DNA from: Lepus europaeus
Lineage: Eukaryota; Chordata; Mammalia; Lagomorpha; Leporidae
NCBI RefSeq assembly: GCF_033115175.1
Contig: NC_084831.1
Coordinates: 14,485,138 to 14,549,137, forward strand
Direction: 5' to 3'
DNA: 64,000 nucleotides
Part shown: one piece after another, positions 37,513 through 44,341 of the stretch
Layout of the letters: every line of letters begins with the position of its first letter
Position numbering within the stretch: the first letter of the stretch is position 1
Program-made: the position numbers and the translations under genes
The notes under the pieces: generated by a model
Told to the model about the DNA's origin: nothing
The model's input: the letters and a program-made list of their open reading frames with translations, nothing else
Database searches by the model: none

Positions 37513-40500
37513 GAGCCAAAGCGGCCGGGAAAATCATGGAATGGGCCTCAGAATGCTCTCAGGGCGGAGTTCCTCTTCGCCCACCGTTTCAGAAACCAGC
37601 GCCGGCCCCCAAAGGCCCGCACCAAGTCCAGGCTGAGCTCTGCGTCCCACGACCCCTGCCACAGGGCAGAAGCGCCGGGAGGGCCCCCGGCACTGCCCCC
37701 CGCCCCCTCCCCCACCCCCGGCTGTACCTGCACACTCTCAAACACGTGTTCAAACGCCCTGGGGATGATGCCTCTCTGGGAGGGCGGCTCCGGCAGGCCC
37801 TGCATGGTGAACGACTTCCCGCTGCCCGTCTGGCCGTAGGCGAAGATGGTGCCGTTGTAGCCCTCCGTGACGCCCTGCGTGGGGGGAATCAAACCCGGGG
37901 CTCAGGGGAGGCCGAGGCGAGCGGCACTGCTTCCTAACCCAGACTCGGGGCCATCCCTGCTCTCCCACATGACAGCACCGGGCACGGGCAACGAGTGGAG
38001 ATTCAGGAGACATCTGAGGGGCCAGCGCTGTGGAGCAGCCAGAAAAGCCGCTGCCTGCGGTGCCCGTTCGAGTCCCGGCTGCTCGACTTCCAGTCCAGCT
38101 CCTTGCTAACGAGCCTGGGAAAGCAGTGGAACATGGCCAAGTCCCTGGGTCCCTGCACCCCTGTGGGAGACTTGGAGGAAGCTCCGGCTCCTGGCTTCAG
38201 CCCAGCCCAGCTCTGGCTGTTGAGGCCATCTGGAGAGTGAACCAGCAGATGGAAGACCTCTCTGTCTCTCTCGCCCTCTGTCTCTCTGCCTTCCGAGTAA
38301 ATAACTCTTTAAATAAAAGATTATTTAAAATTTATTTAAGATTTATTTGAAAGACAGAGATATACAGACATAGAAGGAGAAGCAGAGAGAGAGAGAGGGA
38401 GAGAGAGAGAGAGGGAGAGAGGTCTTCCCTTCCATCTGCTGGTTCACTCCCCAGTTGGCCACAACAGCCAGAGCTGCGCCGATCTGAAGAAGGAGCCAGG
38501 AGCTTCTTCTGGGTCTCCCACGTGGGTGCAGGGGCCCAAGGACTTGGGCCATCCTCCACTGCTTTCCCAGGCCATAGCAGAGAGCTAGATGGGAAGTGGA
38601 GCAGCCGTGACTGGAACCGGTGCCCATATGGGATGCTGGCACTGCAGGCAGCAGCTTTACCCACCATGCCACAGCACCGGCCTCATAAATAAATATTTTT
38701 AAAAAAAAAGAGCATCTGAGGGGCTGCCGCGTAGCTCAGTGGGTTCAAGTCCCAGCTGCTCCACTTCTGATCCCGCTCCCTGCTAATGTGCCTGGCCCAG
38801 CCCCAGCCGTTTTGACCATCTGAGGAGTGAATCAGCAGATGTTAGATCTCTGTGTCTGTCACTCTGCCTTTCAAATAAACAAAACAAATGTGAAAAACAA
38901 AAAAGCAGGCAAGCATTTGGGTTCTGCCCTCCAGGGGTTCACTGGGGAAGGAGAGCTAAGAGCCTGCATGGGGAGGCGCAGCCCCTGGGGTTTGCATCCC
39001 CTCTCCGCCCTTCGCTGTGTCTTCCTTGGGCTCACCGAGCCTCAGTCTGCACATCTTTAGTCAAGGGCAGAAACAGCTCCTCCTGCTAAGGCTGCTGGAG
39101 ACCACGTGGGAGTTACTCTGCATCAGCACCCGAGTGAGGGCGTACATAGGCGCTCCTTCAGTGTCCCCCAGCAACTTGGCGACAGGGCATGGGAGGGGCT
39201 GTGATGGGGGGACCAGGATGGCGGGGCGAGAACTTGGCAGAGCCCCTGGGGGACAATGATCAGGGAGAACAGGGGGAGCTGGAAGGGCGGCAGGAAGCAG
39301 GCGGCGTCCCAGGCCGAGGGGACAGTTGAGCAAAGACAGAGGGGTGAGAAGGGAAGAGCAGGTGGAGCTGGGGGGAGGGGCAGGAGGCAAGGCTGGCCGG
39401 GAAGATGGGGGCAAACCGGGGACCACTTCTGCAGCCACCCGTCACTCATCCGTGCACTCATTCCCCCACGGGCTCGGAGCATTCTCCTCTGGCAGGCACC
39501 GTGCTCTGGCTGGGGACATCCCTGTGACCAAGGCAGACACGGTCCCTGCCCTCAGGGCTCATGAGGTCACAAATTCTAGAACTTCCTACGAGAGGGGAGC
39601 ACCTTGCGTCAGAACATGGACCTGGAGACGTGCTGCCAGGACCCGCAGGACACCTCGGCTGGTCCTGCTGCACAGGCCCCCGCTGTGGACATGGCAGGGC
39701 GTGGCCGCCCCGGAAGTGCCCGTGCGGGAAGGTGGGGGCCACCACACAGAAAAGGATGAGCACGCAGCCCTGTCTGCGGGTCACCAGAGGGCAGTGGCAC
39801 TGTGTCCCCTGGCAGCGGCAGGGAGACCACCCACCCGGGGGAGCGGGCTGTGAGTCTCTGACCCGCGCAGCGAGAACAGGGGCACTGGAAGCCCGGGAGC
39901 AACGTGTGGCAGACACTCAGCTCGGGGACCATGGGTCACCCAAACACGGGGAAGGGACCCCATGGACAAAGAAAGCCAGGTGCACTGTCCACCCAGGTGG
40001 CCACCGGCTCTCAGGGGTGCCCTGTGCGACTGACGAACTGAATTTATTTTCTTTCAATTAAAACCTAGACAGTATAACATGGTCTTGTATTAATCACAAC
40101 TTTATATTTTTCTGTCTAATTTTTTTAATGCTTATTTATTTGACTTAGCTGGAAGGCACAAAGGGAAAGGGAGACAGACAGACAGACCGATGAGTTCCCA
40201 TCCACTGGCTCAATCCGCAAACATCCACAACAGCCAGGCTCCAGGAGCTTAACGCAGGTGGCAGGGACCCAACCACTTGAGCCATCAGCTGCTGCCCCCC
40301 AGGACGCACATTAGCAGGGAGCTGGAACTGGAGTGGAGCCAGCACTCGAACCCAGGCCCTCTGACATGGGACGCGCCTGTCAAACGGCTTCTGAACTACT
40401 ATGCCAGACACCCCCTCTGTTTCAATTGTTGAAATTTTAGCATCCAAACTGATGCAAATAAGCATAAAATGCACACTGGATATTGGAGACACCGTATCAA

Positions 40501-43500
40501 GATAGAATGTAAAAGACTTCATTAATAGTTATTACATAATTATAATACCTGTTATATCTTACGGAAATAACATGCTGATAATATTAGCTCAAATAAAACA
40601 TATCTATTTCCTTTTACTTTGCAAAATGCAGCTACTTGTAAAACAGATAAGCTACGGATGAGGCTCGCGTGGCACCCGTACCAGAAGGCTCGGCTCGAGA
40701 GCTGTGCCATGCATTGTGGTAGCCACTAGTCACGTGCTGTTAGCTAAGTTTGGCCCAGTGAAAGTTAAAAATTCAAGTGAAATGAAAATTCAGAGGTCAG
40801 GCATTGTTGCGCAGCAGGTCAAGCCTCTGCCTGCAGCATTGGTATCCCATATTCCAGCACCGGTTCAAGTCCCAGCTGCTCCACTTCCAATCCAACTCCC
40901 TGCTAACGCGGCCTGGGAAGGCAGCAGAAGATGGCCAAGTCCTTGGGCCCCTGCCACCTATGGGGGAGACCCAGGTGGAGCTTCAGACTCCTGGCATCGG
41001 CCTGGCCCAGTCCTGGACTGGCAGTTGTGGCCATTTGTGGAGTGAACCAGAGAACAGAAGACCTCTCTCTTTCTCTGTTGCTGTGCTTTTTAAATAAATA
41101 AATAAATCTTTCAAAACATTAAAATCCAGGTCCTCAGTGGCACCAGCCTCATCTCACTTGTCCCACGTGGCTCGCGGCTGCCCCATGGGACAGTGCAGCC
41201 ACTGAATGTGTCCATGGTCACAGAAGGTCCTGTAGCACAGCGCAGCTCCCGAGCTCAGTGCAAACAACTTTACTCGCACTTCTCAGGTGAAGGGGGATTT
41301 CAGAAAGTCTCTGCCATCAGCTGACCCCTCCAGACCCCCGGGGGACAAGCACACACACGGAGCAGGTCTGCCACTGGCCCCGTGTCCCCCCACCCACCCC
41401 TGCCGTAGCTCCCTGCGCCGCTAGGGACGGAACAGATTCCGTGAGCAGCCTCAGCACGTCTCCAGGCTGTGTGAAGGCTGGAAGTGCAGTAGTTTGTTCT
41501 AAGTGAGATTGGACTAGCAGGACAGGCAGGGGTGGGGCGTGGAGGGGAGGAGCTCAGGGCAGGGCGGCCCCAGGACGAGGAGGTCAGGAAGGATTTAAAG
41601 GAGGGAAGAAGAAAGTGAGCGAGGAGAAGGGGACGGAGCACTTGGGGCTTCAGACAGCGCGACCTGAAGGGAGGGTTCTAGGGTCCCCAGCCCCTGGCAG
41701 GAGCCCCGCATGGCCCCGCCCCTTTGATGCTGCTGTTCCTGGCTCAGAGCCAGCCTGAGCTGTGGTCTGCATGCGGCCAGATGGAGCTCTGGGAGTCGTG
41801 ACCGTCCACGGCTCTCCAGCCCTCGGTTTCCTCCTCAGGAGAGACGGCTCCAGCCCCTCGGAAGCTCAGAGGCTGCTCGCTCTACCTGGTCTCTACCCTT
41901 TCTTCCGCCTCTCATCCTTCAGGTCCCAGCTTGTATCTCCCCTCTTCCAGGAAGTCCTCCCTGCTCTTCTCCCCTGCCCCTATTCCCGGACACTGAAGCC
42001 CAGGTTTGGGAGCACCCTATGATGCTGAAGGCCGCCAGGTTTCCCCCACCGACTCATCACCCAGGATCTCAGCTATTAGCTTAGCTGCTCCTCCCTGGAC
42101 CACGAGCTTGCTAAGGACAGAGACCCTGAGCCCTTTACCAAGGCACCCAGCATGCACCCCTAGGATGGGCCCTGGAGTGGAGATGCTATTTAGTCGTGTC
42201 ACTAGTTGAATGAATGATGAGCGTCAGGTGGCACGTGAGGCTCTGGTCACCCATGGCAGGTGTCCAACAGGCTCCCAAGTACCTGCCGGACTCAGAAGAG
42301 AAGGAAGAGCTGGAGGGGACCTGGCGGGGCTGTCACCGTGTCCCCATCTCCCTTTCTGAGCTGGGGCTCCCGCGGGCCCTGACCAACGAGCTGGCCCAGG
42401 GCACTCTTCCTGGATGAGGAGGGGTCCAGGCCCCCAGCCCGTCAGCAAGGCTGAAGCCCCGGAGGAGGCAAAGCCGAGGAAAACCAGTATCTTCAGTTCT
42501 GCCCGGGGTCAGCCCCGGAAGGAGGGAGCCGGGGAGGAGCCAGGCCGGGTGGCTGACCGCTTCAGGGAGGCCGGCTTGGACTCAGCAGGATGGCCAAGCC
42601 AAGGAACCGCGGTGGAAGGGGCTGCTTTGGGCAGACTGGACTGCCGGTGTAGCCGCACCAGGGACAGCTCGGCCTCCACTCTGGCGGACTTCAAGGACCC
42701 GGTGGGAGACAAGGGCAGGGTCAGGTCCAGTCTGGGAGTGGAGTCTGGCAGAAGACAACCTGGCCATTCTCAGCCTCTGGGGGCAGCTGCCCCTCATCCC
42801 CTGGGCAGTGACCCCAGGCTAGCTCCTGGCCACTGGGGAGCTCTGTCAACCCACTTAGGGGCCGGACTGACTCTCGGCTGAAGGCTTGGGTCAGCAAGGC
42901 AGCTGCTCTTGGGCGGTCACTGGCCTGTCCCACGGTCAGACGTGCTTTGGAAACGCTGGGCGAAGTCACACTGGTTTCTTCTCTACAGGACTTCACAGAA
43001 CCTTGCACACCCTAGCCTGCCCCGAGCGGCTTCAAATGAGGGGGGCAAGAGTGCGGCACCTCTGAAGGGCTCCTTCTCTTTGCCGAACCACCCATGACAT
43101 CTCACCCCAGCAGCGACTCGCCAGCCCGAGGGAGGTGTCAAGGGACGGAGTCAGGGGCCCAGTATGGAGGAGCCAGCATCCCATATCAGAGCGCTGGTTC
43201 GAGTCCTGGCTGCTCCGCTTTCCATCAGCATCCTGCCGATGCGCCTGGGAAAGCAGCAGAAGATGGCCCACGTGCTTGAGCCCCTGCCACCTGCGTGGGA
43301 GACCTGGATGGAGTTTCAGTCGCCTGGGCCCTGGCCCAAATGTCGCGGCCATTTGGGGAGTGAACCATCTCCCCCTAACCCCTCTCTGATGATCTTTTGG
43401 AAGACGACAGAGCCCTTGGCCAGGAGGCAGGAGGTGTAGTTCGGGCCCCACCTCTGCCAGAAACCCGGAGGGACCTCGGCCGGGTTCCCCGCCCCGCTTC

Positions 43501-44046
43501 CCGGTCTCCCGGGCTGAGATGCTAGTGCCTTCCCTGTGAAGACCCGAAGTGAGGAGCTGTCGCTGCGCACACACCGAGGGGGAAGGGGGCTGGACCACGG
43601 CTGAGGGTCTCCGTCCCTCCCGGAACGAGGCGGGGCGGTGCCGTCTGCGCAGCGGCAGGGCCCCCTGAGACCCCGGCACCGGCCACAGTGTCCCGGGAGG
43701 GACGTGAGTGAGGGCCAGCGTGGCCCTAGACGCGACGGGCCCGGCGCGCTGGACAGAGTCTCCGGGCCGGCCTGCCGCTGTCCGCCTGCACCGGGGCGCC
43801 GCCAGGGACCCTCACCTCCACCAGCGGGTAGGCGATCTCGTTGTAGATCTGCTCGGTGACGTGGTCCGTGTGGTAGGCGCCGTCGAAGGTGAACTGCTTG
43901 GGGGGCTCGGCGGCGGCGCCCGGGTTCTGGATGAAGCACTGGCCGCGCGCGCAGTCCATCGTCACCACGGGCTGGCAGCTGAGCTCCCGCTCGCGCTGAT
44001 TCATCGGGCGGCAGCGCACCACCACCTTCACCGCCTCCGAGGCCAT
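1771..44046 (-). CDS. KIF17: KIF17, kinesin-2 family motor (whole coding span, 15 coding exons)
   Basis: Homodimeric plus-end-directed kinesin-2 motor. In the family it carries NMDA-receptor (NR2B) vesicles through the Mint1/CASK/MALS scaffold in dendrites and works with IFT in cilia. Joining the 15 exons below gives 3078 nt, 1025 residues plus stop (human protein about 1029). The motor spans about residues 5-335: P-loop GQTGSGKS 91-98, switch I NKDSSRSH 204-211, switch II DLAGSE 240-245. A neck and coiled-coil stalk follow (about 345-460), then a variable acidic/proline-rich linker (about 470-740), a second coiled coil (about 740-860) and a basic tail. The tail keeps KRKK (1012-1015), the nuclear/ciliary localisation signal described for this family, and the C-terminal EPL used for Mint1 PDZ binding. 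The ATG at 44046 has G at -3 and +4 and matches the human start. No frame breaks are present. SH2D5 lies upstream on the same strand. Confidence 0.97.
1950..2853 (-). other. KIF17: KIF17 intron 14
   Basis: 904 bp. Mostly unique; 2650-2820 resembles an old MIR (contains CTGGGGAAACTGAGGCTC). No other gene seen. Confidence 0.8.
2854..2971 (-). CDS. KIF17: KIF17 coding exon 14
   Basis: Residues 928-966 plus one base of 967. Reads [16 protein letters not shown] to [11 protein letters not shown] acceptor, GTGAGC donor. Very close to the human tail segment. Confidence 0.95.
3538..3822 (+). mobile_element. C-type SINE
   Basis: Full-length but diverged; B-box-like GGTTCGAGTCC at about 3592, ends in CTGCCTTTCATCTAAATATTT. 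Confidence 0.9.
4347..4624 (-). mobile_element. C-type SINE
   Basis: Reverse orientation: TTTATTT-rich start, then CCACTGGTTCACTC and GAGCCCAGGC blocks. Diverged. Confidence 0.88.
4755..5068 (+). mobile_element. C-type SINE
   Basis: Starts GGTTGGCGTTGTGGGGCAG, has the GTTTGAGTCC B-box region, and ends GCAAAGAAATAAATC. Confidence 0.9.
5367..5655 (+). mobile_element. C-type SINE
   Basis: Starts GGGGCCATTCGGCCTAGGGG; head of a two-SINE stack with the next element. Confidence 0.88.
5660..5977 (+). mobile_element. C-type SINE
   Basis: Starts AGGGCCAGCACTGTGGTGC and ends CAAATAAATAAATACT. Directly follows the previous SINE in the same orientation. Confidence 0.93.
6098..6168 (-). CDS. KIF17: KIF17 coding exon 13
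   Basis: Short 71-nt exon: residues 904 (split) to 927, reading [19 protein letters not shown] then EADT. CAG acceptor, GTAAGA donor. Found by homology to the human [13 protein letters not shown] segment; the phases fit exons 12 and 14 exactly. Confidence 0.93.
6169..6582 (-). other. KIF17: KIF17 intron 12
   Basis: 414 bp; 6270-6480 resembles an old MIR (GTGACCTTGGAGAAGCC, then a GGTTTCCTCC block). Confidence 0.7.
6583..6841 (-). CDS. KIF17: KIF17 coding exon 12
   Basis: Residues 818-903 plus one base of 904. Coiled-coil tail segment with [34 protein letters not shown] and [12 protein letters not shown], all strongly conserved in KIF17. The donor that keeps frame is TAG/GTCAGA; an overlapping GTAGGT lies 4 nt earlier in the transcript. 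Confidence 0.95.
7507..7820 (+). mobile_element. C-type SINE
   Basis: Nearly full-length: GGGGCCCGCGCTGTGGTG start, tail CAAATAAATAATTTTTTT. Confidence 0.94.
7940..8158 (-). mobile_element. C-type SINE, tail-truncated
   Basis: Reverse copy ending GCTACGCCGCAGCACCAG; lacks the AAATAAA end and CT tract. Abuts the L1 remnant. Confidence 0.87.
8160..8570 (-). mobile_element. L1 ORF2 remnant, piece 1
   Basis: The plus strand reads as antisense L1 ORF2 3' region (GAGCATCTTTTCATGTGCC, then CATTCTGTGGGCGGTC). Too diverged and interrupted to code. Lies on the same strand as KIF17. Confidence 0.85.
8571..8918 (+). mobile_element. Young C-type SINE inserted in L1
   Basis: GC-rich subfamily (GGCCGGCGCCGTGGCTTA start, GGTTCTAGTCCCGG B-box region, poly-A after CTGCCTGTC). 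Flanked by a perfect 15-bp duplication AGAAACCAGTGCTCA at 8556-8570 and 8919-8933. Confidence 0.97.
8919..9265 (-). mobile_element. L1 ORF2 remnant, piece 2
   Basis: Resumes the same L1 antisense text directly after the SINE (GTGAGGTAGGGGTCCAGCA, then AGTTGTCCCAGCACCA). Confidence 0.86.
9266..9578 (-). mobile_element. C-type SINE inserted in L1
   Basis: Full-length reverse copy with a (GA)n stretch at 9296-9320. The L1 phrase around TAAGTTTT occurs on both sides, as expected for a target-site duplication. Confidence 0.94.
9579..9941 (-). mobile_element. L1 ORF2 remnant, piece 3
   Basis: Continues the L1 antisense sequence (CAAGATTGTTTTGCCCATTC, then AACATGGGATGCCTTTC). Confidence 0.84.
9942..9978 (-). 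mobile_element. C-type SINE fragment
   Basis: Only the tail portion (TCGACAGGCAGAGTGGATAG plus a GA run) remains within the L1. Confidence 0.6.
9979..10097 (-). mobile_element. L1 remnant, piece 4
   Basis: Continues L1-like text (AGTGTATAGAAATATAATTG) up to the next SINE. Confidence 0.7.
10098..10406 (+). mobile_element. C-type SINE
   Basis: GGGGGCTGGTGCTGTGGTG start, CAAATAAATAAATC end. Confidence 0.94.
10446..10716 (-). mobile_element. C-type SINE
   Basis: Reverse copy preceded by an (AT)n run at 10418-10444; ends GCTGTGCCACAATACCAG. Confidence 0.9.
10745..10793 (+). mobile_element. C-type SINE tail fragment
   Basis: CT run, then CACTGTCCACTCTGCCTGTC and poly-A: the 3' end of the younger SINE subfamily, without its body. 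Confidence 0.65.
10794..11112 (-). mobile_element. C-type SINE
   Basis: Full reverse copy starting in GATTTATTTATTTATTTG and ending GCTAAGCCACAGCACCA. Confidence 0.94.
11113..11220 (-). mobile_element. L1 remnant, piece 5
   Basis: AATTCTAATATTAAGTGG, then ATGTCATCTACAAATAGAG: L1 ORF2 antisense text between SINEs. Confidence 0.78.
11221..11540 (-). mobile_element. C-type SINE
   Basis: Reverse copy; ends CTGGACCTCAATGCTGGCC. Confidence 0.9.
11541..11780 (-). mobile_element. L1 remnant, piece 6
   Basis: CTAGAAGTTCCAGTCCAGGG and GATTTTGGTATCAAGGGATA match L1 ORF2 antisense order; the recognisable L1 ends near 11780. Confidence 0.78.
11781..12049. other. Unassigned stretch
   Basis: AT-rich to 11900, then GC-richer. 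I cannot assign it to a family or gene. Confidence 0.4.
12050..12181 (-). mobile_element. C-type SINE, truncated
   Basis: Only the promoter half remains: GGGACGCGAACCCAGGCC, then ACACCAAACGCCGGCCC. Confidence 0.82.
12213..12532 (-). mobile_element. C-type SINE
   Basis: Reverse, diverged copy; TTTTTATTTGAAAGACAGAG start. Confidence 0.88.
13281..13612 (+). mobile_element. C-type SINE, younger subfamily
   Basis: GGCCGGCACCGCGGCTCACT start, long poly-A after CTGCCTGTC. Confidence 0.95.
13641..13950 (+). mobile_element. C-type SINE
   Basis: GGGGCCAGCGTTGGGCGCAA start, CTGCCTTTCAAATAG end. Confidence 0.9.
14095..15170. repeat. C-rich minisatellite in KIF17 intron 11
   Basis: Tandem units of about 26 bp built on CATCCGTCCTCACTGCCCCC with CACCCC spacers; variants CATCCATCC, CACCTGTCC, and ACCGCC for ACTGCC. 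Almost no G on the plus strand, so the KIF17 pre-mRNA is G-rich here. Frames of over 500 codons on the plus strand are produced by the repeat and code for nothing recognisable. A G11 run lies just upstream, near 14004. Confidence 0.96.
15478..15525. repeat. (CA)n microsatellite
   Basis: Imperfect CACA/CACG run in intron 11 about 120 bp past the donor of exon 11. Confidence 0.85.
15645..15876 (-). CDS. KIF17: KIF17 coding exon 11
   Basis: Residues 740 (split) to 817: [17 protein letters not shown], basic [19 protein letters not shown], then [19 protein letters not shown]. Second coiled coil. CAG acceptor, GTGAGG donor. Confidence 0.96.
15877..16954 (-). other. KIF17: KIF17 intron 10
   Basis: 1078 bp with one SINE and a MIR-like stretch near 15955-16050. 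Confidence 0.75.
16287..16606 (+). mobile_element. C-type SINE, younger subfamily
   Basis: GGCCGGTGTCGTGGCTCATA start, poly-A end. Confidence 0.94.
16955..17145 (-). CDS. KIF17: KIF17 coding exon 10
   Basis: Residues 677-739 plus two bases of 740. Poorly conserved linker ending VDQQQVLAR, which matches human QPQQVLAR. CAG acceptor, GTAAGC donor. Confidence 0.92.
17146..18042 (-). other. KIF17: KIF17 intron 9
   Basis: 897 bp. 17310-17600 resembles an L2 3' end (CCATGGCTTCCCATTGCACC and what follows). The rest is unique. Confidence 0.6.
18043..18123 (-). CDS. KIF17: KIF17 coding exon 9
   Basis: 81 nt, residues 650-676: [16 protein letters not shown] to DDLAPRA, aligning with human VPAPTDLLEPSD. 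The frame requires the AAG acceptor at 18124-18126; a better-looking CCCACAG 16 nt further in would break frame. GTGAGT donor. Confidence 0.88.
18124..18830 (-). other. KIF17: KIF17 intron 8
   Basis: 707 bp with a (CA)n run at 18416-18445 and a MIR-like stretch at 18305-18410. Confidence 0.75.
18416..18445. repeat. (CA)n microsatellite
   Basis: About 13 CA units with one CG interruption. Confidence 0.9.
18831..19396 (-). CDS. KIF17: KIF17 coding exon 8
   Basis: The longest exon, residues 461 (split) to 649. Starts with conserved [17 protein letters not shown], includes [13 protein letters not shown], then a (PPE)4 repeat at residues 556-568 that is absent in human, and ends [16 protein letters not shown]...EVPSQ. 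CAG acceptor, GTAGCG donor. Confidence 0.95.
19397..20622 (-). other. KIF17: KIF17 intron 7
   Basis: 1226 bp with one old SINE; the rest is unique GC-rich sequence. Confidence 0.75.
20072..20330 (+). mobile_element. C-type SINE, old
   Basis: GGTGGGCGTTTGACTTGGGG start, CT-rich end, no AAATAAA repeats left. Confidence 0.82.
20623..20770 (-). CDS. KIF17: KIF17 coding exon 7
   Basis: Residues 412-460 plus one base of 461: [20 protein letters not shown] then [22 protein letters not shown]. First stalk coiled coil. CAG acceptor, GTGGGC donor. Confidence 0.96.
21785..22045. repeat. Degenerate CA/CATG-rich simple repeat
   Basis: About 260 bp of imperfect ACACATGCA-type alternating purine-pyrimidine sequence. 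Confidence 0.8.
23001..23015 (+). promoter_or_regulatory. CTCF-like motif
   Basis: CCACCAGGGGGCGGC fits the CTCF core CCASYAGRKGGCRS. Sequence match only. Confidence 0.55.
23876..24000 (+). mobile_element. MIR remnant
   Basis: GTTCGAATCCTGGCTCATG, then CTTAGCTGTGTGACCTTGGG is the MIR core. Confidence 0.75.
24093..24202 (-). CDS. KIF17: KIF17 coding exon 6
   Basis: Residues 375 (split) to 411: [19 protein letters not shown] then [14 protein letters not shown] acceptor, GTGAGG donor. Confidence 0.95.
24424..24742 (+). mobile_element. C-type SINE
   Basis: GAACCGGTGCTGTGGCGTTG start; CAAATAAATAAATCTTT end. Confidence 0.94.
26210..26375. repeat. Degenerate GGATG/GGTGG simple repeat
   Basis: G-rich tract with recurring GGATG, GGGTG and GGACG words. 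Confidence 0.65.
26465..26813 (-). mobile_element. Young C-type SINE
   Basis: Full reverse copy ending GAGCTACGGCGCCGGCC. Perfect 13-bp target-site duplication GGGAGAAAAAGAA at 26452-26464 and 26814-26826. Confidence 0.97.
27176..27460 (+). mobile_element. C-type SINE, older
   Basis: GCGGGCCCCTGGAGCGGTGG start; CTTTCAAATAAAATG end. Confidence 0.88.
27583..28035 (-). CDS. KIF17: KIF17 coding exon 5
   Basis: Residues 224 (split) to 374. Finishes the motor: [20 protein letters not shown] (switch II DLAGSE 240-245), [20 protein letters not shown], then the neck [23 protein letters not shown] acceptor, GTAGGG donor. Confidence 0.98.
28061..28075 (+). promoter_or_regulatory. CTCF-like motif
   Basis: GGCACTAGAGGGCGCCC closely matches the CTCF core; lies 26 bp before exon 5 in transcript order. 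Sequence match only. Confidence 0.5.
29104..29393 (+). mobile_element. C-type SINE, older, with long (CT)n
   Basis: GGTGGGCATTTGGTGCAGTG start; perfect (CT)n at about 29356-29384. Confidence 0.88.
29733..30117 (+). mobile_element. C-type SINE, younger subfamily
   Basis: GGCCGGCGCCGCGGCTCACT start, expanded CT tract. CAAGGCACT lies on both sides (29724-29732 and 30121-30129), consistent with a target-site duplication. Confidence 0.93.
30126..30433 (+). mobile_element. C-type SINE, 5' end clipped
   Basis: Starts GGCACTGCACTGTGGCAC directly after the previous SINE; ends CAAATAAATAAATAAATCC. Confidence 0.92.
31478..31667 (-). CDS. KIF17: KIF17 coding exon 4
   Basis: Residues 161-223 plus one base of 224: [19 protein letters not shown] to [21 protein letters not shown]. 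Switch I NKDSSRSH at 204-211. CAG acceptor, GTATGC donor. Confidence 0.97.
31979..32328 (+). mobile_element. C-type SINE with long (CT)n
   Basis: GGGACCAGCATTGTGATATA start; (CT)n about 32236-32283; CAAATAAATAAGAAATAAATC end. Confidence 0.94.
33654..33667. promoter_or_regulatory. KIF17: Perfect RFX X-box palindrome
   Basis: GTTGCCATGGCAAC is the textbook RFX-family site, inside KIF17 intron 3. Occupancy cannot be judged from sequence. Confidence 0.7.
33725..33749. repeat. (TG)n microsatellite
   Basis: About 12 uninterrupted TG units. Confidence 0.93.
35420..35434 (-). promoter_or_regulatory. CTCF-like motif
   Basis: GCTGCCCCCTGCTGG on plus, that is CCAGCAGGGGGCAGC on minus, fits the CTCF core. 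Sequence match only. Confidence 0.55.
35705..35900 (+). mobile_element. MIR remnant
   Basis: GCTGGGTTCAAGTCCAGGC, then CTCAGCCACTTAGCG is MIR core-like. Confidence 0.7.
36163..36264 (-). CDS. KIF17: KIF17 coding exon 3
   Basis: Residues 127-160: [20 protein letters not shown] then [14 protein letters not shown]; the SYLEIYNE motif is typical of kinesin motors. CAG acceptor, GTGGGC donor. Confidence 0.97.
36860..37161 (+). mobile_element. C-type SINE (lower member of stack)
   Basis: GGGCCGGCACTGTGGCTTAG start; the A-tail after AAATAAATC runs into the next SINE. Confidence 0.95.
37162..37513 (+). mobile_element. C-type SINE, younger, inserted at the previous A-tail
   Basis: GGCCGGCACCGTGGCTCAAC start and poly-A end. 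Confidence 0.95.
37728..37874 (-). CDS. KIF17: KIF17 coding exon 2
   Basis: Residues 78-126: [20 protein letters not shown] (P-loop 91-98), then [15 protein letters not shown] and FEHVFESVQ. The P-loop lysine 97 and serine 98 are intact. CAG acceptor, GTACAG donor. Confidence 0.98.
38018..38327 (+). mobile_element. C-type SINE
   Basis: GGGGCCAGCGCTGTGGAGCA start, lacks part of the 5' third. Confidence 0.92.
38330..38683 (-). mobile_element. C-type SINE
   Basis: Reverse copy with long GA run (38376-38420), tail-to-tail with the previous SINE. Confidence 0.95.
38711..38895 (+). mobile_element. C-type SINE, internally deleted
   Basis: GGGGCTGCCGCGTAGCTCAG start; skips from CTAATGTGCCTGG to GCCCAGCCCCAGCC, losing the middle. 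Confidence 0.85.
40122..40416 (-). mobile_element. C-type SINE, diverged
   Basis: GCTTATTTATTTGACTTAGC start; CACTCGAACCCAGGC near the promoter end. Confidence 0.87.
40795..41118 (+). mobile_element. C-type SINE
   Basis: GGTCAGGCATTGTTGCGCAG start; AAATAAATAAATAAATC end. Confidence 0.92.
41880..42220 (+). mobile_element. L2 3'-end remnant
   Basis: TTCAGGTCCCAGCTTGTA, TTCCAGGAAGTCCTCCC and AGCTTGCTAAGGACAG occur in L2 3'-end order. Old and diverged. Confidence 0.6.
43160..43370 (+). mobile_element. C-type SINE, truncated
   Basis: Contains CAGCATCCCATATCAGAG and GGTTCGAGTCCTGGCTG; lost the tRNA head and the tail. Confidence 0.87.
43816..44046 (-). CDS. KIF17: KIF17 coding exon 1 with start codon
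   Basis: Residues 1-77: [20 protein letters not shown] to [17 protein letters not shown] at 44044-44046 in strong context (GCC before, G after). The frame stays open upstream, but with no ATG in the nearby CpG-rich part, and this start matches human. GTGAGG donor. Confidence 0.97.
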
Positions 44047-44341
44047 GGCGCCGCGGCCCGTGCCCGGGGGCGGGGCCAGAGCCGGCGGGGGGCGGGGCCG
44101 CGCGGCGCGGGCGGGGCCTCGGCGGGAGGGGCGGGGCCTCGGCGGGCCCCTCTGGGGGCGCCCCCGGGACAGTCGCGGGACCCGAGCCCGCGCCGCCGCT
44201 GCCTCCAGCGCCCGGGCTCGCCCGTGCCTGAGGCTGGGCCCCGGCGGGGAAGTGGGGGATCCGCGCTGCAGGCGCCGCCGCAGGACCCGAGCCCCGGAGC
44301 CGCCCGCCCGCTCGCGCGTGCACGCCACCGCGGCGTTCGCG

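Larger units (their letters stand above)
36265..37727 (-). other. KIF17: KIF17 intron 2
   Basis: 1463 bp, with a two-SINE stack in its middle; the rest is unique. Confidence 0.8.
37875..43815 (-). other. KIF17: KIF17 intron 1
   Basis: 5941 bp. Six SINEs and an L2 3' end; unique blocks at 38896-40121, 41119-41880 and 42221-43159 hold no exon I can support. Confidence 0.75.
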
